In this document: piece by piece, positions 18,596 to 27,725 of the stretch | Layout of the letters: each line of letters opens with the position of its first letter | Numbering within the stretch: position 1 is the stretch's first letter | NCBI RefSeq assembly: GCF_024168045.1 | Contig: NZ_CP100126.1 | Location: 2,125,501 to 2,189,500 of the forward strand | Direction: 5' to 3' | Length of the DNA stretch: 64,000 bases | Source of the DNA: Dorea longicatena | GTDB taxonomy: Bacteria; Bacillota; Clostridia; Lachnospirales; Lachnospiraceae | Notes under the pieces: generated by a model | The model's input: the letters and a program-made list of their open reading frames with translations, nothing else | What the model was told of the DNA's origin: nothing | Databases searched by the model: none | Position numbers and translations under genes: made by a program

Positions 18596-19336
18596 TTATT
18601 TATAATCTATTTTTACCAATACCAGTCCGTTTGGCAATGCTGTGGCCCCTTCTGAAGTATGGACTTTGGCTTCCAGAATCTCTTTTACTTTTTCCGGAGT
18701 ATAGAACCCTCTGCCGACCCGGATCAGGACACCTGCGATAATGCGGACCATGTTGTACAAGAATCCATTTCCTGTGATTCTCAGCACAACCTCATCATCT
18801 TTTTTTTCAATCGTCAGATCATATACTGTTCTCACTGTATCCTGTGTATTGGTTCGGATATTACAAAAACTCACAAAATCATGCGCTCCGATCAGATATT
18901 TGGCTCCTTCTCTCATTGCACCGATATCCAGCGGAAATGATACAAATGTACAATATCGTGTCTTTAATGGATTCGGCATCTGTGCATTGTAAATATGGTA
19001 CTCATATGTTTTAGAAATTTTATCCTGATATCTCGGATGCCAGTCAAGCGGCACTTCATCTGACTTCACTACCACAATATCTTCCGGAAGCCTCTGATTT
19101 AATGCATAGGAAAATCTTTCCGGCGGAATCGGAGATTCTGTATCAAATACTGCCACATTGCCAAGCGCATGCACTCCGGAATCCGTACGGCTTGCCCCGA
19201 TAACCCGGATGTCTTCTCCGGTAAGTCTGTTTAACGCTTTATTCAGTTTTTCTTCTATTGTAATTCCATTCGGCTGGATCTGCCAGCCGCAGTAATTCGT
19301 CCCGTCATATGCTACAAAGATTCTGATTCTTCTCAT
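18596..19336 (-). CDS. truA: tRNA pseudouridine(38-40) synthase TruA, copy 1
   Basis: Makes pseudouridine at positions 38-40 of the tRNA anticodon arm. ASRTDSGVHALGNVAVF contains the catalytic Asp in RTDxGVHA. The ATG at 19336 follows GAAAGGAAAG; a GTG at 19357 would give seven more residues but lacks a site. It follows ecfA1-ecfA2-ecfT, an arrangement widely conserved in Firmicutes. A second truA lies at 30495-31229, so the genome has at least two paralogues. Confidence 0.95.
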   Translation of the reverse strand: MRRIRIFVAYDGTNYCGWQIQPNGITIEEKLNKALNRLTGEDIRVIGASRTDSGVHALGNVAVFDTESPIPPERFSYALNQRLPEDIVVVKSDEVPLDWHPRYQDKISKTYEYHIYNAQMPNPLKTRYCTFVSFPLDIGAMREGAKYLIGAHDFVSFCNIRTNTQDTVRTVYDLTIEKKDDEVVLRITGNGFLYNMVRIIAGVLIRVGRGFYTPEKVKEILEAKVHTSEGATALPNGLVLVKIDYK

Positions 19337-19377
19337 GATATTTTTCTTTCCTTTCACGTGATCATATCCCGGAATAA

Positions 19378-19413
19378 ATCAGGGACGGAGTTTTCCCCGT
19401 CCCATTTTCTGAT
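19378..19413 (-). terminator. Hairpin between ecfT and truA
   Basis: GGGACGG (19382-19388) pairs with CCGTCCC (19397-19403), with outer ATCAG/CTGAT. The downstream minus-strand tract is TGATTTATT, so it may be a weak terminator or an mRNA-processing hairpin. Confidence 0.5.
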
Positions 19414-19433
19414 GCATAACTGTCGCTTATCCT

Positions 19434-20258
19434 CTAAAATATCCATATATGCAGTGGTACAAATCTTCCGATTAAAACAACGAGAACCACATACGCAATT
19501 ACAGTAATATAAGCTATTCTATCTTTCCTGCAGTATTTTAACGGCTTCATCTTCGTACGTCCCTCACCACCATGGTAACATCTTGCCTCCATTGCCATCG
19601 CCAGATCATTCGCTCTCCGGAACGCAGACACAAACAAAGGAACCAAAATCGGAATCATACTCTTTGCTTTCTGGATCATATTGCCGCTTTCCAGATCGGC
19701 ACCTCTTGCAATCTGCGCTTTCATGATCTTATCCGTCTCTTCCAGAAGGATTGGGATGAAGCGGAGTGCGATTGACATGATCATTGCAATCTCATGTACT
19801 GGAACACGAATCTTGTTCAGTGGTCCGAGTAATTCTTCAATTCCATCTGTCAGTTCATTCGGGGTCGTTGTAAATGTCATAAGTGACGAACCGATGATCA
19901 GATAGATCAGCCGGATTGCCATATATACCGCTGTCCTGAGACCGCCTTCTGTGATCGTGAAAATCCATGCATGGAACAACACTGCTCCATCCCTCGTCAA
20001 AAATAAGTTGAACAACACCGTGATCATCAAAAGCATGATGACCGGTTTTAACCCTCTTACAATAAAAGAAAACGGTACTTTTGATATCCTGATAACAAGG
20101 ATCAGAAACAACGTCGTCATCACGTATCCCGGAATACTGTTGAATAAAAACAGTGAGATCAGGTAAAGCAGCGTTCCCACCAGCTTTACTCTTGGATCCA
20201 ATCTGTGTAACACACTCTTTGCCGGATAATATTGTCCGATTGTTATATCTCTTATCAT
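19434..20258 (-). CDS. ecfT: Energy-coupling factor transporter transmembrane protein EcfT
   Basis: A 274-residue membrane subunit of a group II ECF vitamin/metal transporter. It links the two ATPases to exchangeable S-components. The two coupling motifs are visible: AQIARGADLESG near residue 180 and AMAMEARCYHGG near residue 220. Its start overlaps the ecfA2 stop by 4 bases, so the three genes are translationally coupled. No S-component is encoded alongside, as expected for the shared module. Confidence 0.95.
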   Translation of the reverse strand: MIRDITIGQYYPAKSVLHRLDPRVKLVGTLLYLISLFLFNSIPGYVMTTLFLILVIRISKVPFSFIVRGLKPVIMLLMITVLFNLFLTRDGAVLFHAWIFTITEGGLRTAVYMAIRLIYLIIGSSLMTFTTTPNELTDGIEELLGPLNKIRVPVHEIAMIMSIALRFIPILLEETDKIMKAQIARGADLESGNMIQKAKSMIPILVPLFVSAFRRANDLAMAMEARCYHGGEGRTKMKPLKYCRKDRIAYITVIAYVVLVVLIGRFVPLHIWIF

Positions 20259-21118
20259 ATCTTCTTCTCCAGTGCCCGCATAATCTCATCTGTTGCTTCT
20301 TTCACAGTCGTCACATTTACCTTTACTGGTAAACCTTTTTCTTTCAGGTCGTGCATGATATATGTCACCTGCGGAGCTGCAAGGCCAATCTTCTCCAACT
20401 CCTGATAATGCGCAAACACCTCTTTCGGTGTGCCATTATACATCACTGCCCCCTTGTTCATCACAACGATCCGATCCGCATATCTCGCAATGTCTTCCAT
20501 GCTATGCGACACCAGAATCACTGTCATATCGCTCTGCTTATGAAGATATGCGATCTGATCCAGAATATCATCTCTGCCCTTCGGATCAAGCCCCGCCGTC
20601 GGCTCATCAAGAACCAGGACCTTGGGATGCATTGCCAGAACTCCGGCAATCGCTACTCTTCGTTTCTGTCCGCCCGAGAGCTCAAATGGAGAAGATTTAT
20701 AATATTTTTCTTTTAACCCTACCAGTTTCAATGCCTCTAGCGCACGCTTTTCACACTCTTCTTTGCTCAGTCCCTGATTCTTCGGACCAAAACACACATC
20801 TGTCAGTACATCGATCTCGAACAACTGGTACTCCGGATACTGAAATACCAGTCCGACCTGATTACGGAGTGCACGCATATCATACCCATTTTGGTAAATG
20901 TTTTCTCCATTATAATATAATGCACCATCTGTTGCCTTTACCAGGCCGTTCAAATGTTGGATCAGTGTCGACTTTCCTGATCCAGTATGCCCGATGATCC
21001 CCACAAATTCTCCATGTGGGATTTCCAGGCAAATGTCTCTGAGTGCATGTTTTTCATATGCAGTCCCGGGACTGTATATATAATTCAAATGTTCTATCTT
21101 AATTGCAATGTCTGTCAT
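20255..21118 (-). CDS. ecfA2: Energy-coupling factor ATPase EcfA2
   Basis: A 287-residue ABC ATPase. Walker [10 protein letters not shown] (near residue 41), signature [13 protein letters not shown], Walker [16 protein letters not shown] and H-loop VSHSMED are all intact. It pairs with EcfA1 to drive EcfT. It overlaps ecfA1 upstream and ecfT downstream by 4 bases each. Confidence 0.95.
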   Translation of the reverse strand: MTDIAIKIEHLNYIYSPGTAYEKHALRDICLEIPHGEFVGIIGHTGSGKSTLIQHLNGLVKATDGALYYNGENIYQNGYDMRALRNQVGLVFQYPEYQLFEIDVLTDVCFGPKNQGLSKEECEKRALEALKLVGLKEKYYKSSPFELSGGQKRRVAIAGVLAMHPKVLVLDEPTAGLDPKGRDDILDQIAYLHKQSDMTVILVSHSMEDIARYADRIVVMNKGAVMYNGTPKEVFAHYQELEKIGLAAPQVTYIMHDLKEKGLPVKVNVTTVKEATDEIMRALEKKI

Positions 21119-21987
21119 TTCTTCTCACCATTTTCACTTGTCAAACGTTCCACTGCCTCTACCAGTTCTTCTTTTCTCAGAATCCCTTTCGGAATATCCA
21201 GTCCGCGTTTTCTGAGTTCATCTGCCAGAATCGTCACTTGCGGCACATCCAGCCGGTAACTCTTTAATTCATCTACTTTGGAGAATATCTCTTTCGGTGA
21301 GCCTTCCATCACGACTTTTCCGTGATCCATCACGAATATCTTATCTGCATCTACTACTTCTTCCATGTAATGTGTGATCAGTATCACAGTGACCTTCTTC
21401 TGCTTTCTGAGTTTATGAACCGTCTTTAAGACTTCTCTCCTTCCAACCGGGTCAAGCATTGCAGTCGGCTCATCCATAACGATGCATTTCGGTTCCATTG
21501 CCACGACACCGGCGATTGCTACTCTCTGTTTTTGTCCTCCGGAAAGCTTATTCGGAGAATGATGCCGGTATTCAATCATCCCAACAGCTTTCAGACTTTC
21601 TTCCACCCGCTGCCAGATCTCATCCGTCGGAACGCCCAGGTTCTCCGGACCAAACCCCACATCTTCTTCTACTACAGTGCCAATGATCTGATTGTCCGGA
21701 TTCTGAAATACCATTCCCGCCGACTGTCTTACATTCCAAAGTTCATCCGGATTACTCGTATTCTTTCCATCTACCCATACGGAACCTTCTGTTGGCATCA
21801 GAATTGCATTCAGATGCTTGGCAAGAGTTGATTTTCCGGAACCATTATGTCCGAGAATTGCTATAAACTGTCCTTCTTTTGCTTCAATATCTACTTCATC
21901 AATAGCACGCGATGTTCCAATCACATTGCCTTCTTCATCACGTTTTTCATATTCATATACCAATTTTTCTGTCTGGATCATTTCCAT
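21115..21987 (-). CDS. ecfA1: Energy-coupling factor ATPase EcfA1
   Basis: A 290-residue ABC ATPase with Walker [10 protein letters not shown], signature [13 protein letters not shown], Walker [16 protein letters not shown] and H-loop ITHYMEE. It is the first gene of the ecfA1-ecfA2-ecfT-truA unit. In many Firmicutes rplQ precedes it; here a cyclophilin gene with its own terminator does instead. Confidence 0.95.
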   Translation of the reverse strand: MEMIQTEKLVYEYEKRDEEGNVIGTSRAIDEVDIEAKEGQFIAILGHNGSGKSTLAKHLNAILMPTEGSVWVDGKNTSNPDELWNVRQSAGMVFQNPDNQIIGTVVEEDVGFGPENLGVPTDEIWQRVEESLKAVGMIEYRHHSPNKLSGGQKQRVAIAGVVAMEPKCIVMDEPTAMLDPVGRREVLKTVHKLRKQKKVTVILITHYMEEVVDADKIFVMDHGKVVMEGSPKEIFSKVDELKSYRLDVPQVTILADELRKRGLDIPKGILRKEELVEAVERLTSENGEKK

Positions 21988-22025
21988 CTGTCGTTTTCCT
22001 CCGCGTCATATGTGTTGGAAATTTA

Positions 22026-22059
22026 CATACAGCGATCAGACGTATCTGATCGCTGTATG
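22026..22059 (-). terminator. Hairpin terminator after the cyclophilin gene
   Basis: CATACAGCGATCAGA and TCTGATCGCTGTATG form a perfect 15-bp stem with a 4-base loop, 36 bases beyond the stop. The following minus-strand sequence is only TAAATTT, so termination strength is uncertain. Confidence 0.7.
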
Positions 22060-22095
22060 CCTGATTGCTATGATTGGTTGCTATCTGCCGCCGTT

Positions 22096-22614
22096 TTATG
22101 CTTTCTCCGGTTCCGGATACTCTGTTCCCATTGTATCAACAGTTACCTTTTTCATCTTCTGTTCATCCAGTGGTCTGTCGCTGTAATCTGTATCGGTCTC
22201 AGCAATCTTATTCACAATATCCATGCCTTCGATGATCTTACCAAATGCAGCATATGCACCATCCAGATGTGGTGCTGCTTTATGCATGATAAAGAACTGT
22301 GAGCCTGCTGAATCCGGATGCATTGCCCTTGCCATAGAAAGCACTCCTTCTGTATGTGCAAGTTCATTTGCAAAACCGTTCTGAGCAAATTCTCCTTTGA
22401 TCGAATATCCCGGGCCGCCCATTCCGGTTCCGTCCGGGCATCCGCCCTGGATCATGAATCCATTAATAACACGGTGGAAGATCAGTCCGTCATAATACCC
22501 TTTTTTCACCAAGGAAACAAAATTATTTACCGTATTCGGTGCAACTTCCGGATACAGTTCTGCTTTCATAATATCTCCGTTTTCCATCTCAATTGTAACG
22601 ATTGGATTTGCCAT
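22096..22614 (-). CDS. Cyclophilin-type peptidyl-prolyl cis-trans isomerase
   Basis: A 172-residue cytoplasmic cyclophilin: no signal peptide, FHRVINGFMIQGGCPDGTGMGGPGY (split as FHRVINGFMIQGG and GTGMGGPGY) carries the catalytic Arg, followed by FANE, SMARA, GSQFFIM and AAFGKI. It speeds proline isomerisation during folding. AAAAGGGGAAAATAGA precedes the ATG. Single gene. Confidence 0.96.
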   Translation of the reverse strand: MANPIVTIEMENGDIMKAELYPEVAPNTVNNFVSLVKKGYYDGLIFHRVINGFMIQGGCPDGTGMGGPGYSIKGEFAQNGFANELAHTEGVLSMARAMHPDSAGSQFFIMHKAAPHLDGAYAAFGKIIEGMDIVNKIAETDTDYSDRPLDEQKMKKVTVDTMGTEYPEPEKA

Positions 22615-22654
22615 TCTATTTTCCCCTTTTCTTTCTTAATTCAACTACTTTTTC

Positions 22655-22682
22655 AAAAAGCGCCGGCAAAAACCGACGCTTT
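22655..22682 (-). terminator. Terminator of the arylsulfotransferase-like gene
   Basis: Minus-strand AAAGCGTCGG and CCGGCGCTTT pair (one G-U) around TTTTTG, with TTTTTG following. A further short hairpin (CGGATAA/TTATCCG) lies at 22691-22708. Confidence 0.75.
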
Positions 22683-22735
22683 CATTTTAGCGGATAAATC
22701 GTTATCCGTAAAGACTTCCATATGATTTTTATGGA

Positions 22736-24397
22736 TTATTCACTTTTTCCAAAATAATATCCTTCAAAATTATACTTGAATACACGGTAAACGAATTTTT
22801 CATAATCAATCTTATATGTTGCGATTGCCTTATGATCCGCATCATATTCCGTAAACGTTCCCTTCAGTCCGGAATCTGCAAGCACGTGATCCCCAATATC
22901 CTGTGCGCTGCTGACGTATCCGGAATATGGCACTTTAAACGAATCCACCAGTTCAAATGTCCCTTCATTTTCATCTACCAGATATTTATAATATTTGGAA
23001 TTCTTTCCGTCCACTGCCGAACTGGTCTTAAGTCCGATGGAAGACCAGTCATAATCCGGTCTTGTCTCACTGATTCCGATATTATTATTAAACATATACA
23101 GATAATACTGCCCGTCTGCAAGGCTTTCATCCGTCTCATATGTAATCGTATGCTGACCGCCCTGAATTATAAAATCGCCTTTTTTATTCAGTACACAACT
23201 GACATAAGATGTATCTTCCCAGAAATCCTTCTCACCGATCATGTAGGAAATCGACGGTTCATCATAAAGGTTGTCCACTTTAATGATCGTAGACGTCTCC
23301 CTGGAGCTTAACAGCACCGATCCATTTCCCATGTACTGGATCGTATTAATATGCATCCAGTCCAGTTCATCCGAGGAATTCTTCACACAGGTCTTCTTAT
23401 AATCACCAAACAGGTCTTCCAGATCCAGTACCTCTGTCACTTCGCCTGAATTCACATCCAGCTTCAGCACGATATCCTCCACACTGTCCTGTGTGGTATC
23501 CGTTGCCAGGATCAGCATATTGCCATTTTCATCAAACACATAATCATGATGCAGACTGTAATCACCAAGATTGTACACCTTTGTCACCTGTCCGAGACGG
23601 TTTACCTGTGCCATCTTCTTCTCGGAAATGCTGTAATACATGGAATTATCATCAAAAAGCAGCCTGTGGCTTCTGTAATCCAGAAGCGGCACCTCACCTC
23701 TTAACACTCCGCTGTTATCATAATAATACATGAAATCCATGGAACTGCTGTCATTACCTAATATCACATAAAGTCCGTCTTCCAGCTGATCCGCACTCTG
23801 TTTCATATCGGTATCAAGCTGTACCTTTTCCTCTCCGTACAGGCTTCCCATTTCGTATACGATTTCCTTTGTATTGGTAGACCCATCTTCGTTTGTCACA
23901 TAAAAGGTAATTGTATTCTCCGTATCCGGAATCAGACCAATCACCTGGAATTCATGTTCTGTCTGATATTCCTCATCCTGATATACATCTCTGCTGAAAT
24001 CAGAAATGCCATCGTCTTTAACATGGATCGTGTAGGATACCTTTACCGCTGCATCCGTTTTAAAATATACATACAGTGACTGTGTATTGGTTCCGAATGG
24101 ATTATATTCAATCAGCATATTGTTCAGATTATAATCCTGTGACTCTTTCTTTTTCTCTAATTTTTCCGCAACTTTTTTCTGTTCTTCTTCTTTATAGGTC
24201 AGCTTGATCTTTTCGTAGATCTTTTTCTGTTCTGCATTCATTACATTTTTTTCGTCATCCGATTTTTTCAGTTCTTTTTTCCCATCTGATTCTGAAGTTT
24301 TCTCTGTTTTTGTTGTATTGTCTGCTTTTGTGCACGCTGTCATTCCTATCGCAAGTATCATAGCTAACATTCCTGCAGTCATGATTCGCTTTTTCAC
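22736..24397 (-). CDS. Aryl-sulfate sulfotransferase-like lipoprotein
   Basis: A 553-residue secreted lipoprotein. The N-terminus has two Lys, a hydrophobic core and a lipobox ending GMTAC, followed by a low-complexity K/E/S linker and a coiled-coil-prone segment to about residue 95. The rest resembles the PAPS-independent arylsulfate sulfotransferase (ASST) family: an N-terminal beta domain (YNPFGTNTQSLYVYFKT) then a six-bladed propeller with LHHDYVFDENGN, LDWMHINTIQY and GGQHTITYE as likely active-site His. ASSTs move sulfate between phenols. The start is a GTG at 24397 with AGGTGGGAC upstream. Family call is good; substrate unknown. Confidence 0.82.
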   Translation of the reverse strand: MKKRIMTAGMLAMILAIGMTACTKADNTTKTEKTSESDGKKELKKSDDEKNVMNAEQKKIYEKIKLTYKEEEQKKVAEKLEKKKESQDYNLNNMLIEYNPFGTNTQSLYVYFKTDAAVKVSYTIHVKDDGISDFSRDVYQDEEYQTEHEFQVIGLIPDTENTITFYVTNEDGSTNTKEIVYEMGSLYGEEKVQLDTDMKQSADQLEDGLYVILGNDSSSMDFMYYYDNSGVLRGEVPLLDYRSHRLLFDDNSMYYSISEKKMAQVNRLGQVTKVYNLGDYSLHHDYVFDENGNMLILATDTTQDSVEDIVLKLDVNSGEVTEVLDLEDLFGDYKKTCVKNSSDELDWMHINTIQYMGNGSVLLSSRETSTIIKVDNLYDEPSISYMIGEKDFWEDTSYVSCVLNKKGDFIIQGGQHTITYETDESLADGQYYLYMFNNNIGISETRPDYDWSSIGLKTSSAVDGKNSKYYKYLVDENEGTFELVDSFKVPYSGYVSSAQDIGDHVLADSGLKGTFTEYDADHKAIATYKIDYEKFVYRVFKYNFEGYYFGKSE

Positions 24398-24484
24398 TTT
24401 TTCTGTCCCACCTTTTCTTTTATTTTTTTACGATTATGAATAATTATAATTCGAAAATGTGTAAAAAATATGAAATTGGTCATT

Positions 24485-25120
24485 TTAATTCTTTTTCTGC
24501 TCTTTTATCTCATAGATTACGATTCCACCTTTTTCTTCACACCCGGTTTTCCACAAATCTTTCAGGTTCAAACGGACTTTTTCCCCATAAGTAGCCACAT
24601 CAATCCATGTTTCATGCTTCTCTTTTTCATATCCGACCACCAGGAACCAGTGCCAGATAAAATCTTTGTATTTTTCAGTGTTCAAATGACGGAGCATCAG
24701 ATATGGAACCGGAAGCTCTTTATCAATCTGTCCGCATATAATACGTTCTGCCTCGTCTGCATCTCCTGTTCCGTCGAATTTTTCCATATGGATCTGGTAA
24801 TCTGTTCCACATCTTTTATTCACGTCTGAAATATATTTTTCCAATCCCCCGATGTACCACTCAGGCTTTTTCACTCCCTGAACTCTCGGCCGTATATACG
24901 GCTTCATAAGCTGGCTGAATTTTTTATAGGCTTCTTTATCCATCTGTTCCAGATCAAATGGATATAGTTCTTTCATTCCTTTGTATTTTGCCAGATAGAT
25001 GCAACTGTCACAGGCCGTTGCTGCCCCGCATCCTCCGATATTCATAACAATATTGGTAAACCAGTCCTGATTTCCGCCAAATTCTCCATCAATCATAAAA
25101 TAATCCAGTTCTTTTTTCAT
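24485..25120 (-). CDS. Uncharacterised papain-like (C39-like) protein
   Basis: A 211-residue protein without signal peptide. NIGGCGAATACDSC near residues 27-41 has a small-residue-flanked Cys, and DFIWHWFLVVGYEKEK near residue 160 has a His followed by a hydrophobic strand and VGY, then TWIDVATYG. This Cys...HxxxVxGY...D pattern is typical of C39/papain-like cysteine peptidases. Catalysis is thus possible but not shown. It lies 87 bases upstream of the ASST-like gene in the same direction. AGGTGA precedes the ATG. Confidence 0.65.
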   Translation of the reverse strand: MKKELDYFMIDGEFGGNQDWFTNIVMNIGGCGAATACDSCIYLAKYKGMKELYPFDLEQMDKEAYKKFSQLMKPYIRPRVQGVKKPEWYIGGLEKYISDVNKRCGTDYQIHMEKFDGTGDADEAERIICGQIDKELPVPYLMLRHLNTEKYKDFIWHWFLVVGYEKEKHETWIDVATYGEKVRLNLKDLWKTGCEEKGGIVIYEIKEQKKN

Positions 25121-25194
25121 CTTTTATTCACCTGTCCTGTTTTCTTCTAAATATTATTCTAACACAATTCTTCCAAAATACGAATAGACAACAC

Positions 25195-25231
25195 AAAAAG
25201 CAGGAACTACAACTTCTCTGTAATTCCTGCT
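25195..25231 (-). terminator. Terminator of proC
   Basis: Minus-strand AGCAGGAATTACA and TGTAGTTCCTGCT pair (one G-U) and are followed by TTTTTG, 35 bases past the stop. Confidence 0.9.
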
Positions 25232-25265
25232 CCGTATAGATATTTTTATTATTTAAATATATTGA

Positions 25266-26060
25266 TTATAAACTTCTGGACATCTCTTCGCAGACTTTCA
25301 TTGCTTCGATGATAGAACTTCTGAATCCAAGTTCTTCTAATGTACGAACAGCTTCAATTGTTGTTCCTGCCGGTGAGCAAACCATATCTTTTAATTCTCC
25401 AGGATGTTTTCCTGTATCCAGAACCATCTTTGCGCTTCCGAGAACTGCCTGTGCAGCAAACTGATAAGCCTGTTTTCTTGGCATTCCGCCTGAAACTGCT
25501 GCGTCTGCCATAGCTTCGATCAGCATGAATACATATGCCGGTGAGCTTCCGCTTACTGCTGTCACAACATCCATCAGACGCTCCGGAACGATCTCTGCGC
25601 GGCTGAAGCTTTCCAGAAGACTCTTTACATATGCGATCTCATCTTCTGTAAGGTGCTCATTCGGGCAAACGGCTGTCATACCTTCTCCAACCATAGCCGG
25701 TGTGTTAGGCATTGTACGGACAATCTTTACTTCTTTTCCAAACTGTTCTGCAAGCCATGCAAGTGTCTTACCAGGTGCAATTGTAATGATAATCTGGTTG
25801 TCTGTTACTACATCTTTGATATCTGCAATTACGCTTGCATAGAACTGAGGTTTTACAGAGAGGATAATTGTCTCTGCTTTTGAAGCAACTTCTTTATTAT
25901 CTGCTGTTACATTGATTCCATATTCTTTCTGCGCTCTTTCTCTTCCAGGTGCAAAAAGATCTGCTCCGATGATCTCTTCTGCCGGAATTACATTATTCTT
26001 AATAATTCCACCCATGATTGCTGATGCCATGTTACCTGTACCAATAAATCCTAATTTCAT
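25266..26060 (-). CDS. proC: Pyrroline-5-carboxylate reductase
   Basis: A 264-residue NAD(P)H-dependent enzyme making proline from pyrroline-5-carboxylate. The N-terminus MKLGFIGTGNMASAIMGG is the dinucleotide fold; SVKPQFY, RTMPNTPAMVGEG, VSGSSPAYVFM and the C-terminal PAGTTIEAVRTLEE are family signatures. AAGGAAGG precedes the ATG. It is divergent from a GntR gene; the shared gap carries two copies of a GntR-type operator, so the two may be co-controlled. Confidence 0.97.
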   Translation of the reverse strand: MKLGFIGTGNMASAIMGGIIKNNVIPAEEIIGADLFAPGRERAQKEYGINVTADNKEVASKAETIILSVKPQFYASVIADIKDVVTDNQIIITIAPGKTLAWLAEQFGKEVKIVRTMPNTPAMVGEGMTAVCPNEHLTEDEIAYVKSLLESFSRAEIVPERLMDVVTAVSGSSPAYVFMLIEAMADAAVSGGMPRKQAYQFAAQAVLGSAKMVLDTGKHPGELKDMVCSPAGTTIEAVRTLEELGFRSSIIEAMKVCEEMSRSL

Positions 26061-26179
26061 CCTTAATTACCTTCCTTTTCCAATATGATATTGTCTTATT
26101 AATTGTTCCAGCGCATGAATGATGATTTATGATTTGTAATGGATATTCTTCATGTGCTATTTGTATACGTTTTTTTAAT

Positions 26180-26192
26180 TTGTATACAAATC
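26180..26192. promoter_or_regulatory. Palindromic operator, copy A (TTTGTATACAAAT type)
   Basis: A 13-base palindromic box TTTGTATACAAAT, identical to the one at 26271-26283. A related partial box (TTGTATACG) lies at 26161-26169. It sits nearer to proC and could overlap its promoter. Confidence 0.7.
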
Positions 26193-26242
26193 ATTTCTAC
26201 TGTGACTATAACACTCCTTTTCAAAAAAGTCAACACATAACC

Positions 26243-26271
26243 TTGAATTTTCTTTAAAAACACGTTATAAT
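26243..26271 (+). promoter_or_regulatory. Sigma-A type promoter of the GntR gene
   Basis: TTGAAT (26243-26248), a 17-base spacer and TATAAT (26266-26271). The operator copy B begins at the last base of the -10 box, so a bound repressor would block transcription start. Confidence 0.8.
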
Positions 26272-26283
26272 TTGTATACAAAT
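26271..26283. promoter_or_regulatory. Palindromic operator, copy B (TTTGTATACAAAT type)
   Basis: Second exact copy of TTTGTATACAAAT, directly downstream of the -10 box; GTATAC half-like boxes recur at 26291-26297 and 26329-26334. The placement indicates autorepression by the adjacent GntR-family protein; that link is inference. Confidence 0.78.
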
Positions 26284-26352
26284 ATAAAAGATGTATACTT
26301 TTATCTTCACATCCATTTTTTCTGGGACGTATACCAAAAGGGGGAATCCGAC

Positions 26353-26994
26353 ATGGCAGAAAAGAGTCCGTCTCTTGCCACACAGGCTTATGAGACGATC
26401 AAAGAAAATATTATGAATCTTACCTATCCTCCGGGCATGGTTCTCACCGAAGCCATGCTCACCAAAGAACTGGGGATGAGCCGCAGCCCGGTCCGTACTG
26501 CGATCCAGATGCTGCAGGTCGAAGGGCTGATCGTTTCTGATTATTATAAATCTATGACGGTGAAAGAAATTACAGAGAAAGATATCAATGAAATCTATCA
26601 GTTAAGAGAATTATTAGAGGGCCCGGCTTTTCACCTTATCTTTACGTCAGGCCGGTATGAGGAATATTCTTACCGCATAGAGGAAAAGATCGTGCGCATG
26701 TGCGCCGTTGCCGGTGATCTGTACGAATGGGAAATTGCGGATACCGCAATGCATATGGAGATTATCAGTATTCTGGATAATGAACGGATCAACCGGATCT
26801 ATGAAAATAATCTGTCTGAACTCATCCGTATCGGACAATATTCCATCCGTAACGGAATGGGAATTCCAAAGACAAATGAAAATCTCAAGAAAATGGTTGC
26901 ATTTATGCGGAAAGGAAATTATGAAAAGGCGTTTGAAATACTGAAAAATGATCATTTCGGTACCGGACGCAGCACTGCTTTGAAAATGCATTGA
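26353..26994 (+). CDS. GntR-family transcriptional regulator (FadR/FCD-type)
   Basis: A 213-residue regulator. The winged helix spans about residues 8-75 (AYETIKENIMNLTYPPG, LTKELGMSRSPVRTAIQMLQ, VEGLIV), followed by an all-helical ligand-binding domain with scattered Arg/His residues (YQLRELLEGPAF, MHMEI). Such domains sense small carboxylates or metals. AAGGGGGAATCCGAC places the start at 26353; the longer reading to 26272 runs through the operator and is rejected. Two identical palindromes upstream suggest autoregulation and possibly control of proC. The ligand is unknown. Confidence 0.9.
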   Translation: MAEKSPSLATQAYETIKENIMNLTYPPGMVLTEAMLTKELGMSRSPVRTAIQMLQVEGLIVSDYYKSMTVKEITEKDINEIYQLRELLEGPAFHLIFTSGRYEEYSYRIEEKIVRMCAVAGDLYEWEIADTAMHMEIISILDNERINRIYENNLSELIRIGQYSIRNGMGIPKTNENLKKMVAFMRKGNYEKAFEILKNDHFGTGRSTALKMH

Positions 26995-27005
26995 TCTACA
27001 GAACA

Positions 27006-27028
27006 AGAACCTGCCATTGGCAGGTTCT
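27006..27028. terminator. Bidirectional hairpin between convergent GntR and TetR genes
   Basis: AGAACCTGCC and GGCAGGTTCT form a perfect 10-bp stem with a 3-base loop, 11 bases after one stop and 9 after the other. No long T run on either side. Confidence 0.7.
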
Positions 27029-27037
27029 GTGTATTTA

Positions 27038-27628
27038 TTATCTTTTAAAATGTTCCAGCATGACCGGCATACATTTTTTCGAATACTCTCTCAGTGAATA
27101 CTCTCCCTTATTCAGACACCAGTCCGAAACCAGCGCCCTTTCGCACATGGAATAATATCTGACCAGATCGCTCACCGAGACTTCATCCGATATCTCGCCA
27201 CGCTTTTGTCCTTCATCGATCACACTACTGATCAGCTTATAATATGTCCGGTTCTGATCCAGCAATGATCTGTGTCCCTGTGCCACAAGCTGTGTAGAAT
27301 ACAGAGATGCCAGAAGATCAATGTTGATCTTTTCTTCTATCATAGAATGTGCTTCATAATTCAGATACAGTAACTTATCATAACTGTTCATATCCGGATC
27401 CATTTTCTCTTTCAATATTTCATAATTATCATCCAGGATCATAGACAATGTATTCAAAAGCTCGTCCTTTGTATTAAAGTAATAATAGAAGGAACCCTTG
27501 GATGTTCCGGACAGATCAATGATATCATCCACCGTTGTTCCATTATATCCTTTTTCATAGAACAGCTGCCACGCCGCAGCTACAATTCTTCCTTTTACGC
27601 TCTTTTGATTTTCAGTTTCTATCGTCAT
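27038..27628 (-). CDS. TetR/AcrR-family transcriptional regulator
   Basis: A 196-residue regulator. The helix-turn-helix spans residues 12-56 (RIVAAAWQLFYEKGYNGTT, DIIDLSGTSKGSFYYYFNTKDELL), textbook for TetR. The C-terminal helical domain resembles TetR_C members acting on efflux or lipid genes but gives no ligand. AAGGAG precedes the ATG. It is downstream of acylphosphatase by 97 bases; its target is not evident. Confidence 0.93.
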   Translation of the reverse strand: MTIETENQKSVKGRIVAAAWQLFYEKGYNGTTVDDIIDLSGTSKGSFYYYFNTKDELLNTLSMILDDNYEILKEKMDPDMNSYDKLLYLNYEAHSMIEEKINIDLLASLYSTQLVAQGHRSLLDQNRTYYKLISSVIDEGQKRGEISDEVSVSDLVRYYSMCERALVSDWCLNKGEYSLREYSKKCMPVMLEHFKR

Positions 27629-27725
27629 TTTTCTTCTCCTTGTCCGCCCTCATCTTGAATACTTCCAGTATAACATATGTATCTTTCAAGTGTATATACC
27701 GAATCACTTTTCCCGTCCTGTAAAC

